From NCBI GenBank assembly GCA_964611385.1, contig CAZSXS010000018.1:1-46928 (forward strand): a stretch of 46,928 bases of DNA. The letters are read 5' to 3'. The first letter of the stretch is position 1; each line of letters starts with the position of its first letter. The notes under the pieces are model-generated. The model did not search any database and was not told the DNA's origin. It was given only the letters and a program-made list of their open reading frames with translations. Shown one piece after another: positions 31,292 to 39,810 of the stretch. Made by a program: the position numbers and the translations under genes. This stretch comes from CAZSXS01 sp964611385. Lineage in GTDB: Bacteria; Bacillota; Clostridia; Lachnospirales; CAYPQA01.

Positions 31292-33718
31292 CTACTGTAC
31301 GCTGCAGGTGATTACGATATCACCACTTTTAAAAATTCCAGAAGTATTATAGGCCCATGTGCCTTCAGTCAATTCAACAGTTTGTGATATATCAGAGCCA
31401 CCAAAGCTTATGCGTTGCTCTTTACCAGAAGGTGAAAACAGAAATAAATCTACGGTGCCGCCTTTGATACTAGAGGTCGAGCTTATCGTCAGCACTTGAC
31501 CGGATTTAGCGATAAAGCTGCCAGAGTGAGCTACGTTGTTCCCATTGTTGTTGGTAATCTGAAAATACGGCTTTGTGTCGGTGGTATTGGCTGTGGCACT
31601 TTCTTTCGCTTGTGACCAGACAGTATCATTTGTACCATTCGGCTTCTGAATGGTTACCTCACCAGTTACTAGCCCTGGGCTGTTAATGCGAATGAGGTAA
31701 GAATAGTAGCTAGCACTGTCATTAATCTTTAAGTTACTATGAAGCGGGGTTTTAACTGATTGAACAAAAAGCATCAAACCGCCTAGTTTGCTTAGGTCAA
31801 CCTTGCTCTCATCGGGTTCGGAAATATCTGATAAGCTTTGTAACTGTTTCTTAATTTCATCGTCATTTAGGTTGTTCTTTGTACAAAGGAGTATAACATT
31901 GCCGTTCCCATTCCATTCTAAATCAGCATTGAAGAAATCCCCTTTTTCGAAGCTATACCGTCCAAGTCGTTCAATCGAAAAGTGAGCATCTGAAGGAGTC
32001 TGGGAGGCTTGTATGTTTTGTTGTTTCGCACCTGATGAAATCAGACTGATAGATGAATTGCCTTTTAATGCTTGACTTTTGCTATCCGCAATGATCAGTA
32101 CGCTCCAAAGTCCTTTAGCGCCTGGATAAGATAATTCATTTTTGTAGCTGGTAGCTTGCACACCTTCATACACGATTTTTCCGCTTGGGTCTACCAACCA
32201 AACCGCCATTCTACCTTCTGATAAAGAATAGTTTATATCCAAGCTAATCGGTTCATCATCGTCTGACATAACAGCGATTCGCTGCATCATGCCTTCCTCA
32301 TAGAAAGAACCAAAGCTGCCAAAGTTTTGCCCGTTTTCTACCTGAAAAATGCCATTTTTCATCTGGCTCATGGAGCGGAACACCTCAGAATTTTGATAGA
32401 GGTAATCCAGTCTTGCTGTATTGGTTGCTTCTGTTATCGGTAAGGTTTCCTTAATCACAAATTCAGATTTTTCAGCATTATAAATCTCATCCAACCATTT
32501 TATTTCTGCCATCATCTGTTCTTCCCATGTATTGCCCTCAATGCTGGTAGCAGAGGCCCATGTTCCACCATCTGCTTTCGCACTAACCAACAAGTCTTTT
32601 ACGGCTTCTAACTGAACTTGTGCTGTAGTTGAAGCGGCATAGGCAAATGTCACCATGCCTGTACCAAATAGCGTGCACAACATCAGTGCGCAAAGGGTTA
32701 CAATTCCACGCCGTTTGTTGTGAACATCGAACAGATTGCGCAGACGATTTTTTATATTTTGCTTGGAACTTCCAAATTGTGTAGAGAACATCGTACTAAA
32801 ACCTCTCTTCCTCGGCAGAGCCGATAGGATTGTAGTTGCATATTGAGTGCGTTCGTTGTTGTTAAAATTTTTGGCTACATCATAGTCGCACATAGATTCA
32901 ATATCTCGTGCTGCTTGTGCAGTCATGAAGTATATCAGTGGATTGAACCAGTGTATCGCATTGGCCAATAGCAGTATAAGTTTATACCACATATCTTTTC
33001 GGCGATAATGGGATAACTCATGCCGTAAGATAAAATGGATTTCCTCAACAGAATAATCTGCATGTGGTAATAAAATTCGGGGATTGAGGATGCCAATGAG
33101 CACAGGGGCACTTACCGCATTGGTAATGTGCGGTTTCGGAAGTCTGTCAATCCCCATATTCATGCCGATTTTCCACAGTGCTTCTTGAATCAATTCTGGA
33201 ATATTCTCCTGATCGGAAGCGCTTAGCTTCCATAAAAAAATCTGATACGTGCCAACTTGAAAAAGTAAAAACACACATAGCCCAAAGATCCAGATAGACC
33301 CAATAATTCCTAAAAGTGAAGTGGTAAACTGAGGCTTTGCTGTAGACTTAGGCAATATAGGCTTAGGTATGTCAGAAATTAGTTGAGGCACATTCTCAAG
33401 ATTTGCAGTCGCCTCTATTAAATACTCAGTTTCCGGCTGAGGCTGGATTGCCTCTTGTAGAACTGCATCTTGAATTGGCGTCGATTGAGGTGCAACTACT
33501 TTTACATTGGATTCAGGTAGTTTAATCTCAATCGGAAGCAGTGGCAACGTAAAATTAAACGGAATCAACAGCCTAAAGGCAAGCGCAATCCATGCCACAT
33601 AGCGCCATTGCACCCGATACCGCTTTTGAAGGAACGGAACCAACAGCAGTAGAATCCCAATCAGCACAGAAGTAGTAAGAGATAGTTCAATAACCTGCAA
33701 TACAAGTCTATCGAGCAT
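31292..33718 (-). CDS. BlaR1-type M56 membrane metallopeptidase
   Basis: 808 residues. Four membrane segments (about 15-31, 42-60, 134-157 and 336-358) and the zinc protease motif HELSH at 233-237 between the third and fourth, as in BlaR1/MecR1. The last 450 residues are outside the cell, but I see no penicillin-binding SxxK or KTG context. Instead there are two to three repeated beta domains (WSVLIIADS, SYLIRINSPGLVTGEVTI, GTVDLFLFSPSGKEQRI) that look like sensor modules. In known systems ligand binding activates the protease, which leads to cleavage of the BlaI repressor. Here the signal is probably not a beta-lactam. It overlaps the blaI-like gene by 11 bases. Confidence 0.85.
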   Translation of the reverse strand: MLDRLVLQVIELSLTTSVLIGILLLLVPFLQKRYRVQWRYVAWIALAFRLLIPFNFTLPLLPIEIKLPESNVKVVAPQSTPIQDAVLQEAIQPQPETEYLIEATANLENVPQLISDIPKPILPKSTAKPQFTTSLLGIIGSIWIFGLCVFLLFQVGTYQIFLWKLSASDQENIPELIQEALWKIGMNMGIDRLPKPHITNAVSAPVLIGILNPRILLPHADYSVEEIHFILRHELSHYRRKDMWYKLILLLANAIHWFNPLIYFMTAQAARDIESMCDYDVAKNFNNNERTQYATTILSALPRKRGFSTMFSTQFGSSKQNIKNRLRNLFDVHNKRRGIVTLCALMLCTLFGTGMVTFAYAASTTAQVQLEAVKDLLVSAKADGGTWASATSIEGNTWEEQMMAEIKWLDEIYNAEKSEFVIKETLPITEATNTARLDYLYQNSEVFRSMSQMKNGIFQVENGQNFGSFGSFYEEGMMQRIAVMSDDDEPISLDINYSLSEGRMAVWLVDPSGKIVYEGVQATSYKNELSYPGAKGLWSVLIIADSKSQALKGNSSISLISSGAKQQNIQASQTPSDAHFSIERLGRYSFEKGDFFNADLEWNGNGNVILLCTKNNLNDDEIKKQLQSLSDISEPDESKVDLSKLGGLMLFVQSVKTPLHSNLKINDSASYYSYLIRINSPGLVTGEVTIQKPNGTNDTVWSQAKESATANTTDTKPYFQITNNNGNNVAHSGSFIAKSGQVLTISSTSSIKGGTVDLFLFSPSGKEQRISFGGSDISQTVELTEGTWAYNTSGIFKSGDIVITCSVQ

Positions 33719-34094
33719 GATTATTCCCCTCCTTCAGCCCATCCAAGTACTGCTTTAGCTCATCAATCTCTGAATCCTCAAGGCCTTGCTGTTCCGTAAC
33801 CGACAGCATGAAGTTTTTAAGAGAACCCTGATAGAGCTTTTGTAAAAACGTTTTCCCTTCTTTGCTTAGGTAGGCATCCCGGTTTACAATTGCAGTATAA
33901 TACTTGTTTTTTCCTTCCCGTGTACCTTTAAGGAATCCTTTTTCCTCCAAGCGTGTTAAGAAAGAATTGAGAGCATTGACGCTCCAACACTTGTGCGATA
34001 GTTTTTGATCAAAATAAGTTCGTGGAACTGGTTGCTGATCTGCTTCCCATAAGGCCAACATAATATCCAGCTCTGATTCTGGTAAGCGTTGCAT
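33708..34094 (-). CDS. BlaI/MecI family repressor
   Basis: 128 residues. A winged-helix domain carries LPESELDIMLALWEADQQPV, LSHKCWSVNALNSFLTRLEEKGFL and GKNKYYTAIV, and a C-terminal dimer helix follows. These are the marks of the BlaI/MecI/CopY family. First gene of the operon with the M56 sensor; the two overlap. GGGGGAG precedes the ATG at 34092-34094. It should bind the large inverted repeat at 34111-34158 lying directly upstream and so repress its own promoter. Confidence 0.92.
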   Translation of the reverse strand: MQRLPESELDIMLALWEADQQPVPRTYFDQKLSHKCWSVNALNSFLTRLEEKGFLKGTREGKNKYYTAIVNRDAYLSKEGKTFLQKLYQGSLKNFMLSVTEQQGLEDSEIDELKQYLDGLKEGNNHAR

Positions 34095-34110
34095 TCATTT
34101 CTCCCCCTTT

Positions 34111-34169
34111 CAACTGCAAGTGCAGTATATACTTTCTTATATACTACACTTGCAGTTGTTGTTTGTCAA
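34111..34169 (-). promoter_or_regulatory. BlaI-type operator and promoter
   Basis: A 20-base inverted repeat with 19 of 20 matches (34111-34130 and 34139-34158, arms CAACTGCAAGTG.AGTATAT) encloses 8 bases. On the minus strand TTGACA (34164-34169) and TAGTAT (34141-34146) are 17 bases apart, so one arm of the repeat overlaps the -10 and the spacer and the other the start site. Bound repressor would block initiation. Confidence 0.85.
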
Positions 34170-34199
34170 GAAGATTTTCAAAATGAAAAAACCGCCCCA

Positions 34200-34607
34200 T
34201 TAAGAGACGGTATCAATTTGAAGATATTGTTTTAACGCATTTTGAAGAATCTGTGAATAATTTACATTCTTTCTTTCTGCAATATCGTTAAGCCACTCGG
34301 GGATCGTCAGCGTTTTTTTCACTGCTTTGCTTTTGAAGTGTTGCCTATAAATCATCGTGTCACAACTAATTAATGTAATAAAGGAGTTCTCTGGTAAAAC
34401 TAGAGAAACGGGATCAGAGGGTTCTGGAATATCTCCGCTTTCCTCTTCCAGCTCATACAGCATTAAACACAAGGCGTCATTGGCCATATGATAGCCCTCT
34501 TTTAAATTTTCTCCGCTTGTTATGCATCCCTTAATGTCGGGAAAGATAATAGAATAAGCTCCATTCTCTTCTTTCGTAAAAATTGCCGGATAAATATAAT
34601 TTGCCAT
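34200..34607 (-). CDS. hicB: HicB family antitoxin (orphan)
   Basis: 135 residues from the ATG at 34605-34607, preceded by AAGGAGG; an earlier in-frame ATG at 34634 lacks a site. The HicB fold is clear: YIYPAIFTKEENGAYSIIFPDIKGCITSGENLKEGYHMANDALCLMLYELEE. A C-terminal ribbon-helix-helix domain (KKTLTIPEWLNDIAERKNVNYSQILQNALKQYL) should bind DNA. Its normal partner HicA, an mRNA interferase, survives only as a 3' stub upstream, so HicB may now act alone as a regulator. The gene is the last one before the BlaI operator region. Confidence 0.9.
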   Translation of the reverse strand: MANYIYPAIFTKEENGAYSIIFPDIKGCITSGENLKEGYHMANDALCLMLYELEEESGDIPEPSDPVSLVLPENSFITLISCDTMIYRQHFKSKAVKKTLTIPEWLNDIAERKNVNYSQILQNALKQYLQIDTVS

Positions 34608-34640
34608 TTCAAACCTCCTTGATTGGATTCGCAAGCAGGA

Positions 34641-34740
34641 TTAAGAAATTCCTGCTTGCTCCATAATTGCTTTGAAAGTGCCTATTGGAACGTCTTGCGA
34701 ATTGTGCCTAATTAGTACTGTATTTGGTTCAATAAAGCTC
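34641..34740 (-). pseudogene. hicA: 3' fragment of a hicA toxin gene
   Basis: On the minus strand the frame ending with the TAA at 34641-34643 reads IEPNTVLIRHNSQDVPIGTF then KAIMEQAGIS, the standard HicA tail (H...DVPIGTFKAIMEQAGI). The toxin's start and its catalytic His region (the usual GSHHIY) are missing, because upstream lies the end of the ABC ATPase-permease gene. A hairpin with 9-bp arms GCAAGCAGG/CCTGCTTGC (34631-34639 and 34651-34659) spans its stop codon. The toxin is therefore lost while the antitoxin remains. Confidence 0.75.
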
Positions 34741-34749
34741 AAAGACAAT

Positions 34750-37482
34750 CTATTCCGATCTTAGTGCTTCAACCGGGTCTTTCTTAGCTGCTTTTCTCGA
34801 AGGAATAAGCCCTGCGATTAAGGTTAGTAGCATACTAAGCCCAATTAGAATTACAGCCCCGTATATCGGAAGTGAGGCATTAACTGAAGTTGTTCCCGAT
34901 ACAGCGTGAATGATTGCGTTCGCTGGAATTAGCAACAGCAAAGTGATGCCCACACCTAGAACCCCGGCAATGGAACCAACGATGAAGGTTTCAGCATTGA
35001 ACACCTGTGAGATGTTCTGCTTGGAGGCACCGATTGCACGTAGAATACCAATTTCTTTGGTACGCTCCAAAACTGAGATAAAAGTGATAATGCCAATCAT
35101 TATGGAGGATACCACTAAGGATACGCCTACAAAGGCGATGAGGACATAGGAGATCACGTCTACAATCGTTGTAATGGAGGACATTAACAGTCCAACATAA
35201 TCGGTGTAGCTAATTTGATTTTCAGTGCTTACCGTTTTGTTGTACTCCTCAATGCAAACGGAAATCCCATCTTTATCCTCAAAGCTGTCTGCATAGAGGC
35301 TGATGGAGGACGGCGTGTCAAGGTTGACTACACCGAAAGATGACATATTATCATCGTAGCTTCCGGTTGTGATGTAGTTTTTGTAAATCATGAGAAGGGT
35401 ATCCTCGTCAGCGCTTTTCAAATACGCATCAAGGGTAGCTGCAAGCTCTGCTTCACCCATAGCAAGCATACTTTCTGCTCTTTCTGGATTGCTCATACTA
35501 ACCGGCTTTAGAATATCCTTGAAAAGTGCCGCCTTGTCAGATATATTCAGTCCTGCAAGGTATTCATTCACGTCTGCGATCTTCGCTTGATCATTTTCTG
35601 GCTCAAAACTCATTCCGTTTGTTATATTTACATCCGGGCTTGCTGCCTGTGCCTTTACAACAGGGCTGTTATTGGTGTGCTCAATCATGTAATCCGTGAG
35701 GGCTCTTGTGTAAGCAATGCATCTGGAAACCGGAGTATAAGACGCATCTTTAATCGGTCTTATCACACCGACCACTTTGAGCTCAATGCTCTTTTTCAAA
35801 AGCTCAGCAACGGCATCTTCATCTTCTGCAACAGATTCGAACAAGCCATTTTCGTTTTCAACATAGTAATCACAAGTAGGAATCATATAAAAGCTTTGTT
35901 TGGAAATGTCCTCGTAACTCCATTTTTGGGTTTCAAAGCTTATCGTTTCGCCTTTTTCGATTTTTTCTAGGAATTCCCTATACTCACTTGAAGGTAATAA
36001 TCCTAGCTCGTAAAGCGTCGAAGCGGAAATTTCGTTGTTCTTATCTAAAACAATGAGTACCTCATTGTATGCGGTCGGTAAATTTCCGTAAACAATATCA
36101 TAATTGTCCGTGATCGCTGTACTGACTAGCTTGCCATCGTTTCCAGCCAATAGTTCTTTGAAATTACCAGATGCGGACGAAGACATACCCATTATAGACA
36201 TTCCGCCACTAGCCATGGGAGGTCGGCCCATCATACGCATAGAGCCGTTCGATAAAAAGGAACTTCCGTCTGTGTTTACAAGCTCTCCATTTGGGTCGTA
36301 GGTATAGGTATCGAAGGATACTTTATAGGAACTGACAATACCATTTGAACCAATGTACTGATGGATTTCATTGTCTTTGTTATCAAGATATTCTTTAAAC
36401 AGGGTCAAATTGTTTTTCTTTAAGTTTGTTGTGGCTTTGCTTGCCATTTCCAAGCCTCTTGAATTGGAATATACGGCATCAAGATCGTGGTCTAGCTTCT
36501 CGTTGGCATGTTCTCGTCCGGCGGCAAGCATACTGCTGATATCAAAGGACTGTGCCTCGATTGTGATGGGATAGGATACCATGGTATCTCTTTGAATGTC
36601 TGCAATATAATCATTAACACCAGTCGAAAGCGATAAAATCAGTGCAATGCCAATAATACCGATGGAGCCTGCAAAAGAGGTCAATAGGGTTCTGCCTTTT
36701 TTGGTGCGTAGGTTGTTAAAGCTGAGCGTAAGCGCAGTTGCGAAGGACATTGAAGCCTTGCCCATGTTTTTGTGTGTTGGTTGGCTGAGCTTCGATTCGT
36801 CCACAGGGTATGGATTGGTGTCATTTGTGATTTTCCCGTCACGCAGCTTCACAATGCGGCTCGCATATTCTTCTGCCAATTCGGGGTTATGCGTTACCAT
36901 AATTACTAGGCGGTCCTTCGCAACCTCTTTTAATAAGTTCATAATATGAACACTGGTTTCAGAGTCCAAAGCACCTGTCGGCTCATCCGCCAAAAGAATA
37001 TCGGGGTTGTTTACAAGCGCACGGGCAATCGCTACACGCTGCATTTGGCCACCAGACATTTGGTTTGGACGTTTGTGGAGCTGATCACCAAGTCCTACCT
37101 CGGTAAGGGCTTCCTTTGCGCGCTGTTTGCGTTCACTCTTTGAGATACCCGATATGGTGAGAGCCAGCTCAACATTTGCCAAAATGGATTGATGAGGGAT
37201 TAGATTATAGCTTTGAAAGACAAAGCCTATGGTGTGATTGCGGTAGGAATCCCAATCCCTGTCCTTATACCTTTTCGTGGACACCCCATTGATGATCAGG
37301 TCGCCGCTGTCGTAACGATCTAGCCCCCCGATGATATTCAAAAGAGTGGTCTTGCCCGAACCACTAGGGCCAAGGATAGCGACAAATTCGCTATCCCGCA
37401 GATTGAGACTAATATCATTGAGCGCTATTTGGGTTAAGCCCCCCGTGACATACTGCTTTCTGACATTTTTTATTTGTAACAT
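34750..37482 (-). CDS. MacB-like ABC transporter, fused ATPase and permease
   Basis: 910 residues from the ATG at 37480-37482, preceded by AAAGGAG; the frame is open further upstream without a good site. ATPase: Walker A GPSGSGKTT (about 37-45), signature MSGGQMQRVAIARAL, Walker B DILLADEPTGALD, H-loop VMVTHN. Then a membrane helix (FAGSIGIIGIALILSLSTGV, about 270-289), a large extracytoplasmic domain to about 775, and three C-terminal FtsX helices. A Met-rich stretch (about 418-437, MRMMGRPPMASGGMSIMGM) lies in the outer loop. This resembles MacB/Bce-type exporters against antimicrobial peptides or macrolides. It is preceded by 11-bp repeats also found before the adjoining two-component genes, so that system probably controls it. 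Confidence 0.88.
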   Translation of the reverse strand: MLQIKNVRKQYVTGGLTQIALNDISLNLRDSEFVAILGPSGSGKTTLLNIIGGLDRYDSGDLIINGVSTKRYKDRDWDSYRNHTIGFVFQSYNLIPHQSILANVELALTISGISKSERKQRAKEALTEVGLGDQLHKRPNQMSGGQMQRVAIARALVNNPDILLADEPTGALDSETSVHIMNLLKEVAKDRLVIMVTHNPELAEEYASRIVKLRDGKITNDTNPYPVDESKLSQPTHKNMGKASMSFATALTLSFNNLRTKKGRTLLTSFAGSIGIIGIALILSLSTGVNDYIADIQRDTMVSYPITIEAQSFDISSMLAAGREHANEKLDHDLDAVYSNSRGLEMASKATTNLKKNNLTLFKEYLDNKDNEIHQYIGSNGIVSSYKVSFDTYTYDPNGELVNTDGSSFLSNGSMRMMGRPPMASGGMSIMGMSSSASGNFKELLAGNDGKLVSTAITDNYDIVYGNLPTAYNEVLIVLDKNNEISASTLYELGLLPSSEYREFLEKIEKGETISFETQKWSYEDISKQSFYMIPTCDYYVENENGLFESVAEDEDAVAELLKKSIELKVVGVIRPIKDASYTPVSRCIAYTRALTDYMIEHTNNSPVVKAQAASPDVNITNGMSFEPENDQAKIADVNEYLAGLNISDKAALFKDILKPVSMSNPERAESMLAMGEAELAATLDAYLKSADEDTLLMIYKNYITTGSYDDNMSSFGVVNLDTPSSISLYADSFEDKDGISVCIEEYNKTVSTENQISYTDYVGLLMSSITTIVDVISYVLIAFVGVSLVVSSIMIGIITFISVLERTKEIGILRAIGASKQNISQVFNAETFIVGSIAGVLGVGITLLLLIPANAIIHAVSGTTSVNASLPIYGAVILIGLSMLLTLIAGLIPSRKAAKKDPVEALRSE

Positions 37483-37525
37483 CGTTCTTGCTCCTTTGTT
37501 TGAGATTAGCGTTTGGCATGGATCT

Positions 37526-37559
37526 ATGATAGCACAGAAAAGTAAACTGAAAATTAACT
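37526..37559 (-). promoter_or_regulatory. Response-regulator box and promoter of the ABC gene
   Basis: On the minus strand AGTTAATTTTC (37549-37559) is followed immediately by AGTTTACTTTT (37538-37548), two 11-bp direct repeats. A -10-like TATCAT lies at 37526-37531. The same tandem arrangement occurs before the response regulator gene at 39521-39552. The 11-bp period fits OmpR/PhoB-type tandem binding. Confidence 0.7.
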
Positions 37560-37580
37560 TTTCGAGCTTCATGATTATAT

Positions 37581-37629
37581 AAAAAAAGAACACCTTGTAC
37601 AGGAGTATTTCCATGTACAAGGTGTTCTT
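37581..37629 (-). terminator. Terminator after the histidine kinase gene
   Basis: Arms GAACACCTTGTACA and TGTACAAGGTGTTC with a loop of 12 bases, followed on the minus strand by TTTTTTT. The ABC gene downstream therefore needs its own promoter. Confidence 0.9.
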
Positions 37630-37668
37630 AAACCGTCAAAGCTGAATAGCACTGCACTGTATGAAGTT

Positions 37669-38727
37669 TTATTCCAGCGGCAGATGTACTGTAAAGGTAG
37701 ATCCCACATCCATTGCGCTTTCACAAGATATTTTCCCGTTGTGCAGTTCAATAATCTTTCTTGCCATAGAAAGCCCAATACCGTTGCCTGCTGTTGCGTG
37801 AGAAGTGTCGGCTTGATAAAATTTTTCAAATATGCGTGGAATGTCGTCTTTGCTAATCCCGCAGCCAGTATCCTTAATGGCTATAATCGCCTCGGCATCC
37901 TGTTGTTTTACGGATAAAGAGATCAATCCGTTGTCAGGAGTAAATTTAATTGCGTTGTCAAGTAGATTGATCCACACCTGGCTTAATAATTCTTTGTTTC
38001 CATTGATCTTCAGATCATCAATGTCAGCAGATAGATCAATTTTCTTCTTTTCGATTTTCGCGTCCATCATAAAGATACATTGACGGATCTGCTCACTGAG
38101 GTTATAGTGCGCCGTCGAAGAAAGTATGGTCTGCGTTTCGACCTTTGACATATTGAGAACATTGGTCGCAAGGGCGGCAAGCCGGGAGGATTCATCAATT
38201 ACAATATCCAGATACTCATCTCGTTCCGCTTGCGTCAGGTCAGTATGTTTAAGCATTTCCGCAAAGCCTTTGATGGATACGATAGGCGTCTTAAACTCGT
38301 GAGAAAAATTATTGATAAAATCCGTTCGTAAGACCTCTATGTTATCAAGCTCTTCGGCCATACGATTAAAGCTCTCAATAAATGAGTTAATCTCTGTAGG
38401 CCCCTTCACTTCAAGCCGAACAGAAAAATCACCGCTGGCCAGTTTTTCTGTTGCTTTTATAAGCTCTTTGATCGGTTTCAGATAAACAGGGCGTACGATG
38501 AAGGAGAGGATGGTACCTATAATAACACATGCAAAGAGAACTGTTACCATGATTTTAACAGGATTCCGTGCAGAGGCGTTACCGATGATGCCGGTTTTGA
38601 TTGCCAAGTATGCAATGCAGCCTGTAATAATTACAGTCGCAATGAAGATCAAAAAAATAGACAGCAAAATGAGAATAGAAATACTGAACTTATTCCAGGA
38701 GCGCTTTTTGGTAAATTGCTTTTTCAT
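37669..38727 (-). CDS. Sensor histidine kinase (HAMP type)
   Basis: 352 residues. Two membrane helices (about 14-43 and 58-78) are separated by only about 15 outside residues, then a HAMP domain (RPVYLKPIKELIKATEKLASGDF). The H-box FINNFSHEFKTPI carries the phospho-acceptor His143. ATP-binding boxes: QVWINLLDNAIKFT (N), DTGCGISKDDIPRIFEKF (G1/F) and GNGIGLSMARKI (G2). The tiny outer loop suggests intramembrane sensing, possibly with the ABC transporter, as in BceS-like kinases. It overlaps the response regulator gene by 4 bases. Confidence 0.93.
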   Translation of the reverse strand: MKKQFTKKRSWNKFSISILILLSIFLIFIATVIITGCIAYLAIKTGIIGNASARNPVKIMVTVLFACVIIGTILSFIVRPVYLKPIKELIKATEKLASGDFSVRLEVKGPTEINSFIESFNRMAEELDNIEVLRTDFINNFSHEFKTPIVSIKGFAEMLKHTDLTQAERDEYLDIVIDESSRLAALATNVLNMSKVETQTILSSTAHYNLSEQIRQCIFMMDAKIEKKKIDLSADIDDLKINGNKELLSQVWINLLDNAIKFTPDNGLISLSVKQQDAEAIIAIKDTGCGISKDDIPRIFEKFYQADTSHATAGNGIGLSMARKIIELHNGKISCESAMDVGSTFTVHLPLE

Positions 38728-39398
38728 ACTTTTTTCACCGCTTTATACCCAAGACCTCTGACGGAAACGATATCAAATTCATGATAATTCTCAAATCGGT
38801 TACGAAGTCGGTTTATATGGACATTAATGGTGGTATCCGTGCTTTCAGTTTCCATACCCCAAATTTCATCCATAAGCTGTATCCGTGTGAAGACACGATC
38901 GGGATAAGACAAAAGCTTATATAATAGGTAAAATTCCTTTTGCGGCAGGGTTTGCTTATCCTCTTCTCGTGTAACGGTCAGTGCGTCATAATCCAATACG
39001 ACTTTGCCTATCGTCAGCTTGTGTTCATTCACAATCTGCGAACGCCTTAAAAGCGCCTTAATACGAAGCAACATTTCCTCGGTGTCAATGGGCTTCGTCA
39101 TATAGTCATCCGTTCCAACAAGGAATCCTTTTTTCTTGTCCTCCGGAAGTTGTTTAGCGCTTGCCATAAGGATTGGGATCGTTGAATTTGCGTCGCGTAG
39201 CTCCTTGGCAAAAGTATAGCCATCCATCCCCGGCATCATAATGTCGAGCACAATCAAATCAACGTGTTGCGTTTCCATCATTTCGAGTGCTTTTTCGCCA
39301 TTTTCGGAAGTGAGTACATGGTACCCATCGCGGGTCAGTATGGCTTCCATAAGCTTTCTTGTATTTTTATCATCTTCAACCACAAGTATGTTGAACAT
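38724..39398 (-). CDS. OmpR/PhoB family response regulator
   Basis: 224 residues. Receiver domain with acidic pocket VVEDD (7-10), phospho-acceptor Asp52 in LIVLDIMMPGMDG, and Lys in MASAKQ. The C-terminal winged helix carries LTREEDKQTLPQKEFYLLYKLLSYPDRVFTRIQLMDEIWG and TTINVHINRLRNRFE. It heads the operon with the histidine kinase. Two 11-bp direct repeats lie before it and before the ABC gene, the likely binding sites, so autoregulation and control of the transporter are inferred. Confidence 0.95.
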   Translation of the reverse strand: MFNILVVEDDKNTRKLMEAILTRDGYHVLTSENGEKALEMMETQHVDLIVLDIMMPGMDGYTFAKELRDANSTIPILMASAKQLPEDKKKGFLVGTDDYMTKPIDTEEMLLRIKALLRRSQIVNEHKLTIGKVVLDYDALTVTREEDKQTLPQKEFYLLYKLLSYPDRVFTRIQLMDEIWGMETESTDTTINVHINRLRNRFENYHEFDIVSVRGLGYKAVKKV

Positions 39399-39520
39399 AG
39401 TGGCACCTCCGCTCTATTTACTCAGCACCGATTCGCTTTGCAAGCCGCCACACAAAACAACAGCGTTTATCAAAATTGAATGAAGGCGGCTTTTTAAAGA
39501 CTGAGTATAGTATCAAGGAT

Positions 39521-39552
39521 AGTATAGCAGAAAGATAAACTGAAGATAAACT
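39521..39552 (-). promoter_or_regulatory. Response-regulator box and promoter of the two-component operon
   Basis: On the minus strand AGTTTATCTTC (39542-39552) and AGTTTATCTTT (39531-39541) form an 11-bp tandem repeat. A -10 box TATACT lies at 39521-39526. There is no sigma-A -35 of quality, which fits an activator-dependent promoter. Confidence 0.72.
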
Positions 39553-39600
39553 TTTTTTCTATATGTAAAGTATTGTGATGGTTCTACATCTTTTATGGCT

Positions 39601-39810
39601 TTATAACCTTAAAATCGCAAAGATAACTGCAAGTACACCTATGCAAATCAAAACCATGCCAACCGTTTTCTTGCTTTTAGAGGCAGTCTTTTTATTCATG
39701 AATACGCCAGTAAGAACCAACGCAAGGCCTAAAATGCCGTTGAAAATCACAAGTCCAATGCCCATGCCACCAAATATGTTATTCAATAAAGTATCTAAAA
39801 ACGCTTCCAT
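39601..39810 (-). CDS. Small two-helix membrane protein
   Basis: 69 residues with two hydrophobic helices (IGLVIFNGILGLALVLTGVFM, about 18-38, and VGMVLICIGVLAVIFAILRL, about 50-69) joined by a Lys/Ser-rich loop NKKTASKSKK. Its ATG follows the permease stop directly and GGAGG lies inside the permease's last codons, so it is translationally coupled to the ABC-2 exporter. It may be an accessory subunit. I recognise no family. Confidence 0.7.
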   Translation of the reverse strand: MEAFLDTLLNNIFGGMGIGLVIFNGILGLALVLTGVFMNKKTASKSKKTVGMVLICIGVLAVIFAILRL

